A stretch of DNA of 64,000 nucleotides, from assembly GCA_963741845.1 (NCBI GenBank), contig CAVUJV010000033.1:248001-312000 (forward strand), given 5' to 3'. The DNA comes from Roseiarcus sp963741845. GTDB lineage: Bacteria; Pseudomonadota; Alphaproteobacteria; Rhizobiales; Beijerinckiaceae. The translations under genes were made by a program, and so were the position numbers. Each line of letters begins with the position of its first letter. Position 1 is the stretch's first letter. Below the pieces are notes generated by a model. That model had not been told where the DNA came from, did not search any database, and was given only the letters and a program-made list of their open reading frames with translations. This document shows, piece by piece, positions 8,761-18,046 of the stretch.

Positions 8761-10245
8761 ATGCGCCGCATGTCTCGCCTGCTTGCCGCCGCGAGCCTCA
8801 TCCTTGCCGGGTCGGCAGGCTTCGCCTTCGCCAAGGACACGGTCACGATCGGCATGGTGCTGGAGCCGCCGGGCCTCGATCCGACGTCCGCTCCGGCCGC
8901 CGCGATCGGCGAGGTCGTGCATTACAACATCCTCGAGGGCCTCACGAAGATCAACGAGGACTTCTCGGTGACGCCGCTGCTCGCCGAGAAGTGGACCTTC
9001 TCGCCGGATCTCAAGACCCTTACGTTCACGCTCAAGCCGAACGTCAAGTTCCAGGACGGCGAGCCTTTCTCCTCGAAGGACGTCAAATATTCCTTCGAGC
9101 GTTACGCGGGCAAGGACTCGACCAACAAGGACAAGGCCTTTTTCGCCTCGATCGAGTCGATCGAGACGCCCGATCCGCAGACCGTCGTCCTGCATTTCAA
9201 GGCGCCGAGCTTCGAGGCGCTCTTTCACCTCGGCATGGACACCGCCGTCGTCATCGACGAGAAGAGCGCGGCGACCGAGGCGACCCAGCCGGTCGGCACC
9301 GGACCCTACAAGCTCTCGTCCTGGACGAAGGGCGCGTCGATCACCCTCGACAAGTGGGACGGCTTCCGGGACGCGGCGAAGATCCCGCTGACCAAGGCGA
9401 CTTTCCGCTTCATCTCCGATCCCTCCGCCGCAGTCGCCGCGGTGCTCGCGGGCGACGTCGACGCCTTTCCGCGCTTCGCCAACGTGCAGGCGCTCGACCA
9501 GTTCAAGAGCGACCCGCGCTTTCAGGTGCTGATCGGCGGCACCGAGGGCAAGACGATCCTCGCCATGAACAACAAGAAGAAGCCGCTCGACGATCTGAAG
9601 GTGCGGCAGGCGATCGCCTATGCGATCGACCGCAAGGCGATCATCGACGGGGCGATGAACGGCCTCGGCACGCCGATCGGCAGTCACATGACGCCGAACG
9701 ATCCCGGCTATGTCGATCTGACCGGAATGTATCCGCATGATCCGGAGAAGGCGAAGGCGCTCCTCAAGGAAGCGGGCGTCAAGACGCCGATCGAGCTTTC
9801 GCTGATCCTGCCGCCCGCTCCTTACGCCCGCGCCGGCGGTCCGATCATCCAGGCTGAGCTCGCGGACGTCGGGATCAACGCGAAGATCCAGGAAGTCGAA
9901 TGGGCGCAATGGCTCAAGGGCGTCTATACCGACCACGACTACGACCTGACGATCATCAGCCATGTCGAGCCGCTCGACATCGGCATCTACGCCAATCCGA
10001 ACTACTACTTCCAGTATGACAGCCCGGCCTTCCGCGACATCTACGCCAAGGTGACGAGCGCGCCGAACCTCGAAGCCTACAAGGCGGCGCTGGGCGAGGC
10101 GCAGAAGAAGATCGCCGAGGACAGCGTGAACGCTTTCCTGTTCCAGCTGCCCAACGTCACCGTGGCGAGCGCCAAGGTGCAGGGCCTGTGGAAGAACGCG
10201 CCGATCTTCGTCAACGATCTCTCCGTGATGTCGGTGAAGGACTGA
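8761..10245 (+). CDS. Peptide ABC transporter substrate-binding protein (SBP family 5)
   Basis: Periplasmic solute-binding protein, 494 residues. A Sec signal peptide (MRRMSRLLAAASLILAGSAG, then FAFA) precedes the mature KDTVTIGMVLEPPGLDPTSA. Typical family 5 landmarks follow: VVHYNILEGLTKINEDFSV, PLLAEKWTFSPDLKTLTF, FKDGEPF-like FQDGEPFSSKDVKYSFER, and VRQAIAYAIDRKAI. It probably serves the permease/ATPase genes at 658-4926, although the hydroxylase operon and a DUF2852 gene lie between. It has its own terminators on both sides, so it is likely a separate transcript, as is common for abundant binding proteins. Confidence 0.92.
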   Translation: MRRMSRLLAAASLILAGSAGFAFAKDTVTIGMVLEPPGLDPTSAPAAAIGEVVHYNILEGLTKINEDFSVTPLLAEKWTFSPDLKTLTFTLKPNVKFQDGEPFSSKDVKYSFERYAGKDSTNKDKAFFASIESIETPDPQTVVLHFKAPSFEALFHLGMDTAVVIDEKSAATEATQPVGTGPYKLSSWTKGASITLDKWDGFRDAAKIPLTKATFRFISDPSAAVAAVLAGDVDAFPRFANVQALDQFKSDPRFQVLIGGTEGKTILAMNNKKKPLDDLKVRQAIAYAIDRKAIIDGAMNGLGTPIGSHMTPNDPGYVDLTGMYPHDPEKAKALLKEAGVKTPIELSLILPPAPYARAGGPIIQAELADVGINAKIQEVEWAQWLKGVYTDHDYDLTIISHVEPLDIGIYANPNYYFQYDSPAFRDIYAKVTSAPNLEAYKAALGEAQKKIAEDSVNAFLFQLPNVTVASAKVQGLWKNAPIFVNDLSVMSVKD

Positions 10246-10300
10246 CCCGGCGCCCGCCGCTCCGCGTTCGCAAGGACAAGCGGTCCGCTCAAATTCGCGT

Positions 10301-10334
10301 GAGGGGCGTTCAAAAGAACGCCCCTCAAGTCTTT
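10301..10334 (+). terminator. Hairpin terminator after the binding-protein gene
   Basis: GAGGGGCGTTC at 10301-10311 and GAACGCCCCTC at 10316-10326 form a perfect 11-bp stem with an AAAA loop. Only a weak T-rich tail (AAGTCTTT) follows, so termination may be partial or the hairpin may stabilise the transcript's end. It lies 55 bases after the stop. Confidence 0.7.
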
Positions 10335-10420
10335 CGCCGTTAAGAGAGATGTCCGCGACGGCGAACAGCGTAAGGCCACCGCTGTCGCCCCCCGTTTGCC
10401 AGATGCAAGAGAACCCATAA

Positions 10421-11815
10421 GTGCAGCCCTTCCGCCTGTCCGCGCGCGAACTCCTCAAGGCCTATCGCTCGCGTGAATTGTCCCCCGTGGAAGCGATGCA
10501 ATCGGTCATCGAGCGCGTCGAAGCCTTCGAGCCGCATATCTCGGCGACCTTTCTCTTCGCGCCCGAGCGCGCGCTCGAGGAGGCGCGGGCGTCGGAAGAG
10601 CGATGGTTCAAGGGCGAGCCCAGGGGTCCGCTCGACGGCGTACCCGCGACGGTCAAGGACAATATCCGGACGCGGGGCGATCCGACCCCGGTCGGCACGG
10701 CGGCAAGCGACACGACGCCCTCCGCCGACGACGCGCCTCCCGCGGCGCGGCTCAAGGAGGCGGGCGCGATCCTCTTCGCCAAGACGACCATGCCGGACTA
10801 CGGCATGCTCTCATCCGGGCTCTCGAGCTTCCACAAGCTCGCGCGCAATCCGTGGGATCTCGCGCGCAATCCCGGCGGCTCCTCGGCCGGCGCGGGCGCG
10901 GCGGGCGCGGCGCAATATGGGCCGCTGCATATCGGGACCGACATCGGCGGCTCGATCCGCCTTCCGGCCAGTTGGTGCGGCCTCGTCGGCCTCAAGCCGA
11001 GCGCGGGCCGCGTGCCGATCGACCCGCCTTATATCGGCCGCGTGGCCGGGCCGCTGACCCGTGACGCCGCCGACGCGGCGCTGATGATGGCGACGCTCTG
11101 CGAGCCCGACGCGCGGGACTATGCGAGCCTCAAATACGAGCGGCTGGATTGGGCCGTCGAGCCGGCGGACCTCCGCGGCTTGCGGATCGGGCTTCTCCTG
11201 GATGCGGGCTGCGGCGTTCCGCCGACGGCCGAGGTCAGAGCGGCGGTCGAGCGCGCGGCGCGCGACTTCGAGAAGGCCGGCGCGCATGTCGAGCCGCTCG
11301 CGCCTTTCCTCTCGCAGGACATGCTCGAAGGGCTCGGCCGGTTCTGGGGCACGCGCCAGTTCGTCGAGCTGGAGGCCTTGCCCGAGGCGCGGCGCCGGCA
11401 GGTCACGCCCTTCATTCAGGAATGGGCGAGCGGGGCCGCGGGGCTCTCGGGCGCGGACGTTTTCTCCGGCTTCAGCCAGATCCCGGCGATGGCGAGGGCG
11501 ACCGTCCGCGCGACGCTGCCTTTCGACTATGTTCTGTCGCCGACCGCGCCGATGACCGCCTTTCCCGCCGAATGGGCGATGCCGGGCAACGATCCGGCGG
11601 ACCCGTTCTCGCATATCGGCTTCACCGTCGCCTTCAACATGTCCGAGCAGCCGGCGGCGTCGGTCAATTGCGGCTTCGACGACGACGGCCTGCCGATCGG
11701 CCTGCAGATCGTCGGCCGGCGGTTCGACGACCTCGGGGTGCTCTCCATGGCCCGCGCCTTCGAGGCGATCCGCTCGGCCCCGATGCGGCCCTGGCCCGAG
11801 CCGCCGCGCGCCTGA
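10421..11815 (+). CDS. Amidase (amidase-signature family)
   Basis: Protein of 464 residues starting at GTG. The catalytic Lys lies in TVKDNIRTRG near residue 80. The Ser-cisSer-Lys region is present as NPGGSSAGAGAAGAAQYG and GTDIGGSIRLPASWCGLVGLKPS. The C-terminal substrate-pocket region ends in GLPIGLQIVGRRFDDLGVL. Family members hydrolyse amides, from GatA to broad-specificity amidases. The absence of gatB/gatC neighbours argues for a catabolic amidase rather than the tRNA amidotransferase subunit. Following the peptide-binding gene, it might act on imported amides, but that is only a guess from position. Confidence 0.88.
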   Translation: MQPFRLSARELLKAYRSRELSPVEAMQSVIERVEAFEPHISATFLFAPERALEEARASEERWFKGEPRGPLDGVPATVKDNIRTRGDPTPVGTAASDTTPSADDAPPAARLKEAGAILFAKTTMPDYGMLSSGLSSFHKLARNPWDLARNPGGSSAGAGAAGAAQYGPLHIGTDIGGSIRLPASWCGLVGLKPSAGRVPIDPPYIGRVAGPLTRDAADAALMMATLCEPDARDYASLKYERLDWAVEPADLRGLRIGLLLDAGCGVPPTAEVRAAVERAARDFEKAGAHVEPLAPFLSQDMLEGLGRFWGTRQFVELEALPEARRRQVTPFIQEWASGAAGLSGADVFSGFSQIPAMARATVRATLPFDYVLSPTAPMTAFPAEWAMPGNDPADPFSHIGFTVAFNMSEQPAASVNCGFDDDGLPIGLQIVGRRFDDLGVLSMARAFEAIRSAPMRPWPEPPRA

Positions 11816-12224
11816 GGCCTGCCGGACGGGCTGCGAAACGACGCAAATCGGCGTCGTTTTGCGCTCAATTCGCGACGCTTTCCCTGCATTTTGCGACGAT
11901 CGCTATACAATCGGAGCAAAAACAGGCCCGAAATCGCGCCATATCCTTCCGCAAATCGGACTTTTCAAGGACTTGCGCTGGCTTTTCCTTCCGGCGCCGC
12001 CTCAGACCCACCGGGATCCGCTTCTTGCCCTCCCGCAGCGCTTGCCCCTGGACGCCCGATGACGGTTCCCATCCTCATCTTCAGAATAACCGAAATTCTG
12101 ATTCGGGAAGAATTCGTCGCCGCGAAAGCCGGAGCGGCGCGACAATCGCGCGCTCCCTTCCGCCGCCCCGTCCCCGCGAGGATTGCGCGCCCCGGCGGGC
12201 AGGTCTAAAGCCCGCTCAATCCCG
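11816..12224 (+). other. 409-bp intergenic region with repeat copy B
   Basis: No convincing gene. Repeat copy B occupies 11865-11993. The remainder has a short inverted repeat, CCGAA at 12090-12094 and TTCGG at 12102-12106, inside a slightly AT-richer patch, and no clear promoter or terminator. The long plus-strand frame crossing this region from the amidase is out-of-frame read-through. Confidence 0.6.
11865..11993 (-). repeat. Dispersed 130-bp repeat, copy B
   Basis: The copy is 129 bp, one base shorter than A and D. On the minus strand the first purine box is CGGAAGGAAAAGC, where the others have ATG. After a one-base deletion the second box gives RKDMARF and a frame of exactly 25 codons (11942 down to 11865) ending in Asn-stop, as in copy D. 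After the stop both B and D continue AATTGAGCGC. The peptide after MARF is otherwise diverged and cysteine-rich, so this copy may be decayed. Confidence 0.72.
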
Positions 12225-13061
12225 ATGTCTGAAACGTCTCTTCCGAACGGCGAAATGGATCAGAGCGCGCGCGGCGCGCGCGATCTGCTGCTTGCCGCCG
12301 CCCGCGAGGCGGGGGCGCTCGCGCTCGGCTATTTCCGTCATGGCGCGGAGACTTCCGCCGCCGTGCAGGCGAAGGCGGGGGGCTCGCCGGTCACCGCCGC
12401 CGACCTTGCCGCGGACTCGCTTCTCAAGCAGCGTCTGAGGATAGCTTTCCCCGAGGCCGGCTGGCTCTCGGAGGAGACTGCCGACAATCCGGACCGGCTC
12501 GCGCGCCGCTCCCTCATCATCGTCGATCCCATCGACGGCACCCGCGCTTTCGTCGCCGGCGATCCGCGTTGGGCGGTCTGCGCCGCGCTTGTGGTGGACG
12601 GGCGCCCGGTCGCCGGCGTCGTCCATGCGCCGGCCCTTGGCGAGACTTACGCCGCCGCGCGCGGCGAGGGGGCGGAGCTCAACGGCGCGACGCTCGCCGT
12701 GTCTTCGCGCTTCGAGGCGGGACGGCTCACGGCGGCCGGGCCGAAGCCGGTGCTTCAGGAGATGGGCCGCCGGCTCGGCGTTTCGATCGACATTGCGCCG
12801 CGCGTGCCTTCGCTCGCCTACCGGCTCACCATGGCGGCGCGCGGGGCCATCGACTTCGCGGTGGCCGCCACGGACTCGCACGACTGGGACATCGCAGCGG
12901 CCGATCTCATTCTCCAGGAAGCCGGCGCGCGTCTCACGGACATTTCGGGCGAGCCGCTTGCGTACAATATGGCCAAAATCCGCCGCCGGCCGCTGCTCGC
13001 CGCCCCCGAAGCGCTGGCGCCGCGATTGCTTGAGGCGTTTCGCGGCGCGCTCGACGGGTGA
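12225..13061 (+). CDS. cysQ: Inositol-monophosphatase-family phosphatase (CysQ-like)
   Basis: About 278 residues. Metal-site motifs of the family are present: EAGWLSEETADNPDR, the central DPIDGTRAFVAGDPRWAVC, and the C-terminal DSHDWDIAAADLILQEAGARLTD. Together they bind two or three Mg ions. The likely reaction is removal of the 3' phosphate from 3'-phosphoadenosine 5'-phosphate, recycling the by-product of sulfate assimilation, as CysQ does. Inositol monophosphatase or histidinol phosphatase activity cannot be excluded. ATG 12225 is preferred over an earlier in-frame ATG at 12183 because homologous sequence begins after it. It precedes the LPS cluster but need not belong to it. Confidence 0.83.
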   Translation: MSETSLPNGEMDQSARGARDLLLAAAREAGALALGYFRHGAETSAAVQAKAGGSPVTAADLAADSLLKQRLRIAFPEAGWLSEETADNPDRLARRSLIIVDPIDGTRAFVAGDPRWAVCAALVVDGRPVAGVVHAPALGETYAAARGEGAELNGATLAVSSRFEAGRLTAAGPKPVLQEMGRRLGVSIDIAPRVPSLAYRLTMAARGAIDFAVAATDSHDWDIAAADLILQEAGARLTDISGEPLAYNMAKIRRRPLLAAPEALAPRLLEAFRGALDG

Positions 13062-13160
13062 GCGCAAAGAGGGGCAATCACAAGGCCGCGACTTGCGTTT
13101 TCGCCGCCGCGAAGGCAAAGCCCCGCGCTATCGCTGGCGGCGCATCCTGGGGACATCAAC

Positions 13161-13427
13161 ATGACGGACGGCAAGACGGAACCGCCGAGGAAGAAGCAGC
13201 TCCTGCACCTCGTGTTCGGAGGGGAGCTCTCGTCGCTGGACAGCCACGAGTTCAAGGACTTGTCGAAGCTCGACATCGTCGGAATGTTCCCCGACTACGC
13301 GAGCGCCGAAAAGGTCTGGCGCGCCAAGGCCCAACAGACGGTCGACAATGCCCAAATGCGATATTACGTCGTTCATCTCCACCGGCTGATCGAGCCCGAA
13401 CTCGTTCCGCCGACGAGGATTGCCTGA
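13161..13427 (+). CDS. DUF4170 domain protein
   Basis: Small protein of 88 residues. After a charged leader comes LLHLVFGGELSSLDSHEFKDLSKLDIVGMFPDYASAEKVW, then RYYVVHLHRLIEP, the pattern of DUF4170. In many Rhizobiales this small gene sits directly before the DUF374 acyltransferase and waaA, as here, which suggests a role in Kdo-lipid A assembly or its regulation. Its molecular function is unknown. The stop is eight bases before the next gene's ATG. Confidence 0.85.
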   Translation: MTDGKTEPPRKKQLLHLVFGGELSSLDSHEFKDLSKLDIVGMFPDYASAEKVWRAKAQQTVDNAQMRYYVVHLHRLIEPELVPPTRIA

Positions 13428-13434
13428 GCCTCAA

Positions 13435-14166
13435 ATGGCGAATCGGATCGGTCGGTCTCAGTTGGCGCAGGAGGCCTTCGGCCTCGTGCTCGCGAATTAT
13501 CTGCAGCTCGTGCGGGTGACGGGTCGCTTGACGACCGTGCCCGCCGATCTCGACGCGCATATCCGGGGGAAGACGCCGCTCATCGCCGCGATGTGGCATG
13601 GGCAGCACCTGATGATGCCGCTGGCGCGCCCGAAATCGATGGGTCCGCTCGCCGTGCTGATTTCCCGCCATGAGGACGCCGGCGCCCAGGCCATAGCGGC
13701 GCGCCGTCTCGGCATCGAGCCGGTCAGGGGCTCGGGCGGTCCGATCGACCGGCAATATTACAAGGGGGGCGCGCCGGCCATGCGCCAGCTTCTGCGCCTT
13801 CTGGAAACAGGAACATCCGTCGCGATGACGGCGGACGTGCCGAAGACCGCGCGGGTCGCAGGGCTCGGCATCGCGGTGATGGCGAAGCTGTCGGGCCGTC
13901 CCATCGTGCCGACTGCGGTCGTCACGAGCCGGCGTCTTCAGTTCGACACCTGGGACAAGTCGACGCTGGGCCTGCCCTTCAGCAGGGTGATCGTGGTTGC
14001 GGGCGATTTCATCGAGGTCGCGCCCGACGCCGACGACGCGGCGCTCGAGCGCGCGCGGCTCGCTGTCCAGGACGGCCTCGACGAAGCGCACCGCCGCGCC
14101 TATGCGATGGTGGGGGCGAGCGATCCGGGCGCGGACTTGCGGACGGCTCGGCTGGGAACGGGATGA
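13435..14166 (+). CDS. Lysophospholipid acyltransferase family protein (DUF374)
   Basis: About 243 residues. It shows the DUF374 hallmarks: IAAMWHGQHLMMPLARPKSM with the acyltransferase-like His, ISRHEDAGAQAIAARRLGIEPVRGSGG, and MTADVPKTARVAGLGIAVMAKLSGRPIVP. The family is related to glycerolipid and lipid A acyltransferases and is typically found next to waaA in Alphaproteobacteria. A likely role is acyl transfer in lipid A or phospholipid synthesis at the inner membrane. ATG 13435 (MANRIG) is chosen. A TTG at 13420 would overlap the upstream stop. The 3' end overlaps the waaA start by four bases. Confidence 0.88.
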   Translation: MANRIGRSQLAQEAFGLVLANYLQLVRVTGRLTTVPADLDAHIRGKTPLIAAMWHGQHLMMPLARPKSMGPLAVLISRHEDAGAQAIAARRLGIEPVRGSGGPIDRQYYKGGAPAMRQLLRLLETGTSVAMTADVPKTARVAGLGIAVMAKLSGRPIVPTAVVTSRRLQFDTWDKSTLGLPFSRVIVVAGDFIEVAPDADDAALERARLAVQDGLDEAHRRAYAMVGASDPGADLRTARLGTG

Positions 14167-15440
14167 CGGCCCCCCTGTCGCTGCACGCCTACCGCGCTCT
14201 CACGGCTCTCGGGACGCCGCTCGCCGGCCCCTTTCTCTCGTACCGCCTCAAACGTGGCAAGGAGGATGCCGAACGCCTCGGCGAGCGGCAAGGCAGGGCA
14301 GGGGTCGCGCGGCCGCCGGGAAAGCTCATCTGGCTGCATGGCGCCAGCGTCGGCGAGGCGATCTCGCTCCTGCCGTTCGTCGAGCGGATCACGCAGACCG
14401 GCGCGCATGCGCTGGTGACGACCGGCACCGTCACTTCGGCGGCGCTGCTTGCGAAGCGCCTGCCTTCGGGCGCGCTCCATCAGTACGCTCCGCTCGACAA
14501 TCCGTTCTTCATGCGCCGTTTCCTCTCGCACTGGCGGCCGGACGCGGCGCTGATCGCCGAATCCGAGCTTTGGCCGAACATGCTGATCGAGGCGAAGCGC
14601 GCGGGCCTGCCGGTCGTCATGGTCAACGGCCGGATCAGCGAGCGCTCGTACCGCCGCTGGCGTCGCTTCCCCTCGCTGATCGGCGAGCTTCTCTCGCGCT
14701 TCGACCTCTGCCTCGCCCGCAGCGAGGACGACGCCGAGCGGCTGGCTGCGCTCGGGGCGCGCAGCGTGCTGATCGCGGGCGACATCAAGTTCGACGCCCC
14801 GGCGCTTCCCGCCGACCGGCGGGAGCTTGCCGAGCTTGCGGGGCTGACCTCCGGCCGGCAAATCTGGATCGCCGCCTCGACCCATGAGGGCGAAGAGCGG
14901 ATCGCCGCGCGCGCCCACAAGCGCCTCGCGGAAGTCTTTCCCGACGCCCTCACGCTGATCGCGCCCCGCCATCCGGAGCGCGGCGAGGCGATCCTGCGGG
15001 AGATGGAGGCGGAGGGCCTGCCGGCGGCCTTGCGCTCGCGGGGCGAGCGGCCGGGCCGGGGAACGGCGATCTATATCTGCGACACGATCGGCGAACTTGG
15101 GCTCTTTTATCGGCTGGCGGGCGTGGTGTTCCTCGGCAAGTCTTTCGCCGGAGGCGGCGGCCAGAATCCGATCGAGCCGGCGCGGCTCGCCTCCGCCATC
15201 CTGCACGGGCCGAAGATCGGCAATTTCTCCGACGCCTACACCGCGCTGGACGCGGCCGGCGGGGCCCTGGAGGTCAAGAAGCCCGAGGATCTCGGCGAGG
15301 CGTTGATCGGGCTCTTCGCCAATGCGCCGAAACTCAGGGCCATGGCGAGGGCGGCGGGCGACACGGTCGAGAAGCGGGCGGGCGCGGTCGAGCGCTCCCT
15401 GCGCGCGCTCGAACCCATTCTGCCGGCGCCCCCCGCGTGA
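14163..15440 (+). CDS. waaA: 3-deoxy-D-manno-octulosonic acid transferase
   Basis: Glycosyltransferase of 425 residues that adds Kdo to lipid IVA on the cytoplasmic face of the inner membrane. Landmarks are the N-terminal RLKRGKEDAERLGERQG, the catalytic-base region LIWLHGASVGEA, ALIAESELWPNML, the C-terminal CMP-Kdo site IAASTHEGEE with LIAPRHPERG, and LGKSFAGGGGQNPIEPA. Length is typical. ATG overlaps the preceding stop, and its own stop overlaps the GTG of lpxK, so translation is coupled through the cluster. Confidence 0.95.
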   Translation: MTAPLSLHAYRALTALGTPLAGPFLSYRLKRGKEDAERLGERQGRAGVARPPGKLIWLHGASVGEAISLLPFVERITQTGAHALVTTGTVTSAALLAKRLPSGALHQYAPLDNPFFMRRFLSHWRPDAALIAESELWPNMLIEAKRAGLPVVMVNGRISERSYRRWRRFPSLIGELLSRFDLCLARSEDDAERLAALGARSVLIAGDIKFDAPALPADRRELAELAGLTSGRQIWIAASTHEGEERIAARAHKRLAEVFPDALTLIAPRHPERGEAILREMEAEGLPAALRSRGERPGRGTAIYICDTIGELGLFYRLAGVVFLGKSFAGGGGQNPIEPARLASAILHGPKIGNFSDAYTALDAAGGALEVKKPEDLGEALIGLFANAPKLRAMARAAGDTVEKRAGAVERSLRALEPILPAPPA

Positions 15441-16423
15441 AAACTCCGCGTTTCTGGTCCGCGCGTCGCCCGACCTTGGTCGCGCGCCTCCTGCAGCCCG
15501 CAGGGTGGCTTTATGGCCGCGTGACCGCCGAGCGCATGAACCGTGAAGGCGCGCGCGTCGGCGCGCCGGTCATTTGCGTCGGCAATTTTGTCGCAGGCGG
15601 GGCAGGGAAGACGCCTGCGGCGCTCGCGCTGGCGCGGATGCTCCTTGCCGACCGGCGCAAAGTCGCCTTTCTCACGCGTGGCTACGGCGGCGAAAGACGG
15701 GACCTGCCGATTCTCGTGGACCCTGCGCGCCACGACGCGCGCGCCGTGGGCGACGAGCCTCTGCTGCTCGCGGGCGTCGCGCCGACCTTCGTCGGGGTCG
15801 ACCGGGTGCAAAGCGGCCGTATGGCGGTGCAGGCCGGCGCGGACGCGCTGGTGATGGACGACGGGATCCAGAATCCGTCCCTGAGGAAAGATCTCGCTTT
15901 CGGCGTGGTCGACGGAGAGACGGGCTTCGGCAACGGCCTGTGCATCCCCGCCGGGCCATTGCGCGCGCCGGTCGCGGCTCAGGCCGCGCATGTCGCAGCC
16001 CTCATCGTCGTGGGGGGCGGCGAGAAGGCGGCGGAGGACATCCGCCGCGCCGTTCCCGGCAAGCCGATGTTCCGCGCGGGACTCGAACCGGACGCGCTCT
16101 CCGCCGCGCCGCTGATCGGGCGGGAGGTTGTGGCCTTCTGCGGCATCGCGCGGCCGGAGAAATTCTACGCGACGCTGCGGCGGGTCGGCGCGCAGATCGT
16201 CGCGACGCGCGACTTCGCCGACCACCATCCCTTCACCGAGCCGGAGTTCGAGCAGCTCGTCGAGCAGGCGCAGCGGCGAGGCGCGCTGCTTGTCACGACG
16301 GAAAAGGACTTCATGCGCCTGACCCCCGATCAGGCGCGCGCCGTTCTGACCCTGCCGGTGACGCTGCGTTTCGACGATCCGGACGCGCTGAGGAGGCTGC
16401 TGAGGCGGGCGCTCGGACCCTGA
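15437..16423 (+). CDS. lpxK: Tetraacyldisaccharide 4'-kinase
   Basis: Protein of 328 residues that phosphorylates the 4' position of the lipid A disaccharide. The P-loop is GNFVAGGAGKTP near residue 55. FLTRGYGGERRD and the DDGIQNPSLRKDLAF segment are diagnostic of LpxK. Near the end are CGIARPEKFYATLRRVG and the TTEKDFMRL motif. It starts at GTG overlapping the waaA stop (GTGA), and forms the end of the DUF4170-DUF374-waaA-lpxK run. Confidence 0.95.
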   Translation: MKTPRFWSARRPTLVARLLQPAGWLYGRVTAERMNREGARVGAPVICVGNFVAGGAGKTPAALALARMLLADRRKVAFLTRGYGGERRDLPILVDPARHDARAVGDEPLLLAGVAPTFVGVDRVQSGRMAVQAGADALVMDDGIQNPSLRKDLAFGVVDGETGFGNGLCIPAGPLRAPVAAQAAHVAALIVVGGGEKAAEDIRRAVPGKPMFRAGLEPDALSAAPLIGREVVAFCGIARPEKFYATLRRVGAQIVATRDFADHHPFTEPEFEQLVEQAQRRGALLVTTEKDFMRLTPDQARAVLTLPVTLRFDDPDALRRLLRRALGP

Positions 16424-16491
16424 TATGTTGACAGTCGGCCGCGACTCGCCCCCAAGGATGGGACGGCAGGCCGACAGGAGAGCTGGCCCCG

Positions 16492-17481
16492 ATGTTGAAC
16501 CGTCGTCAGTTTGGCCTTGCCGCCGCGGGCGCCGTCGCGCTTCCGGCCGGCGCGCGGTTTGCGCCAGCCTTCGCGCAACGCGTCGAGAACCCCGCCGGGC
16601 AGCTCACGAACGGCGAGTTCAACTGGTTTCCGGACCGTTCGCCGACCGGCCCGATCCTCATCATCGTGTCGCTGCCGGAACAGCTCGTCTATGTCTATCG
16701 CAACGGCGTGCGCATCGGCGCCTCGACCTGCTCGACGGGCAAGCCTGGCCACCGCACGCCGACGGGGGTGTTCAAGATCCTGCAGAAGGACAGGAACCAC
16801 CACTCCTCGACCTACGACAACGCGCCCATGCCGAACATGAACCGGCTGACCTGGTCGGGCATCGCGCTCCATGCGGGTCAGTTGCCGGGCTATCCCGCCT
16901 CGCATGGATGCGTGCGGCTGCCCAGGCAGTTCTCCGCGCTCCTGTTCGGAGTCACCAGGGTCGGCATGACGGTCGTCATCGCCGACGACGCCTCCCAGCC
17001 ACAGGAGGTGACGCATCCGGGCATGGTGCTTGGCGAATACGCGGCGCGCGAGTTCAAGGCGGTCGATTCCGCAATCATGGCCAGCGAATATTCGGAAGGC
17101 CACGAGGCGCCAAGGTCGCCAAGCGTGGTGATCAGCAGCGCGGACAGGCGCGCGCTTGTGTTCGACAATGGACAGCTCGTCGCGTCCGGGCCGGTTGAAA
17201 TCGAAGACCCGCAAAAGCCCATCGGCGAGCGGGTGTTTACCCTCAATGGCGTGGACGCCGAGGCAGGCATCCTGCGCTGGCAGGCGGCCGGCGTCGGCAA
17301 GGGCGGGGAAAAGGGCGAGGACAATTCCGGGGCGCTGCGGCGGATCAAGGCCGACCCGGCCGTGCGGGAAGCGGTGCGCAAGCGCCTCAAATTCGGGATG
17401 ACGGTCGTGACCACCGACCAGCCGGCGAGCGCCGCGACGCGTTCGCGCGACGGCTTCGTCGTGCTGGACTCGCAGGGCTAG
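16492..17481 (+). CDS. L,D-transpeptidase (YkuD domain)
   Basis: Exported protein of 329 residues. A twin-arginine-like signal (NRRQFGLAAAG, cleavage near AFAQ) is followed by the YkuD domain: ILIIVSLPEQLVYVYRNG, TGKPGHRTPTGVFKIL, and the catalytic HAGQLPGYPASHGCVRLP with His and Cys near residue 140. Such enzymes form 3-3 peptidoglycan crosslinks or attach proteins to the wall. The C-terminal 150 residues lack a recognised domain. It lies convergent with the cupin gene. At 17489-17510 a short ACAGG/CCTGT hairpin without a T-tract may mark the ends. Confidence 0.9.
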   Translation: MLNRRQFGLAAAGAVALPAGARFAPAFAQRVENPAGQLTNGEFNWFPDRSPTGPILIIVSLPEQLVYVYRNGVRIGASTCSTGKPGHRTPTGVFKILQKDRNHHSSTYDNAPMPNMNRLTWSGIALHAGQLPGYPASHGCVRLPRQFSALLFGVTRVGMTVVIADDASQPQEVTHPGMVLGEYAAREFKAVDSAIMASEYSEGHEAPRSPSVVISSADRRALVFDNGQLVASGPVEIEDPQKPIGERVFTLNGVDAEAGILRWQAAGVGKGGEKGEDNSGALRRIKADPAVREAVRKRLKFGMTVVTTDQPASAATRSRDGFVVLDSQG

Positions 17482-17524
17482 GCGGGGCGGAACAGGGAAA
17501 CCTGTCCTGGACCGCCGGCCGCCA

Positions 17525-18046
17525 TCAGACCTCCCGCCATCCCGGCTTCGTCGGGTCCGTCAAATGATAGTGGATCGGCCCGATCCCCGAGATGGCGATG
17601 ATCGCCGGCTCCGTGACGCCTCGCTTGACGCCGTCGTAGTGCGGGGTTCTGGCGACCCGATGCACGAAAGACCCTGCCGGCACAGGAACGGTGGCGTCCG
17701 GCGCGAAATCCTCCCCGCTCGCCACGTACCAGGTTCCGGAAAGGACGACGCAAAGGCGATCGGTTTCGTACCAGTGCGGCGCGCTCATGAAGCCCGGATG
17801 CCAGCGGATGAGGACGAAATACTGCCCCGGCGCATCGATGGCGCCGAACATATTGGCGGATTCCGCCATGCCGGCGGGGAAATTATAGAGGGGCTTCCAG
17901 GGAATCTCGTCCGGCTTCCTGACGATGGTCATCGTCGGATCGACGCCCGCGGCATTGCCGACGCCACGCGCCAGCGACATTGCCGCCAGCGCAACCATCG
18001 GCCCCAGGACGAACTCACGCCGGCCGGTCTCTATCGTCATAGCCAT
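17525..18046 (-). CDS. Exported cupin-domain protein
   Basis: Protein of 173 residues. A twin-arginine-like leader (GRREFVLGPMVALAAMSLARG) suggests export. The cupin barrel shows RWHPGFMSAPHWYETDRLCVVLSGTWYVASGE, whose His and Glu are likely metal ligands, and the second motif PVPAGSFVHRVARTPHYDGV. DUF4437/ChrR-like single-domain cupins of this size are often sensors or small-molecule enzymes, but no function can be given. Two in-frame ATGs (18046 and 18040) are possible. A Crp/Fnr-like site lies 155 bases upstream. Confidence 0.8.
   Translation of the reverse strand: MAMTIETGRREFVLGPMVALAAMSLARGVGNAAGVDPTMTIVRKPDEIPWKPLYNFPAGMAESANMFGAIDAPGQYFVLIRWHPGFMSAPHWYETDRLCVVLSGTWYVASGEDFAPDATVPVPAGSFVHRVARTPHYDGVKRGVTEPAIIAISGIGPIHYHLTDPTKPGWREV

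Noticed and set aside
12090..12106. CCGAA-N7-TTCGG inverted repeat in the gap before the CysQ-like gene
   Set aside because: Arms of five bases are expected by chance at this scale, and nothing else supports an operator.
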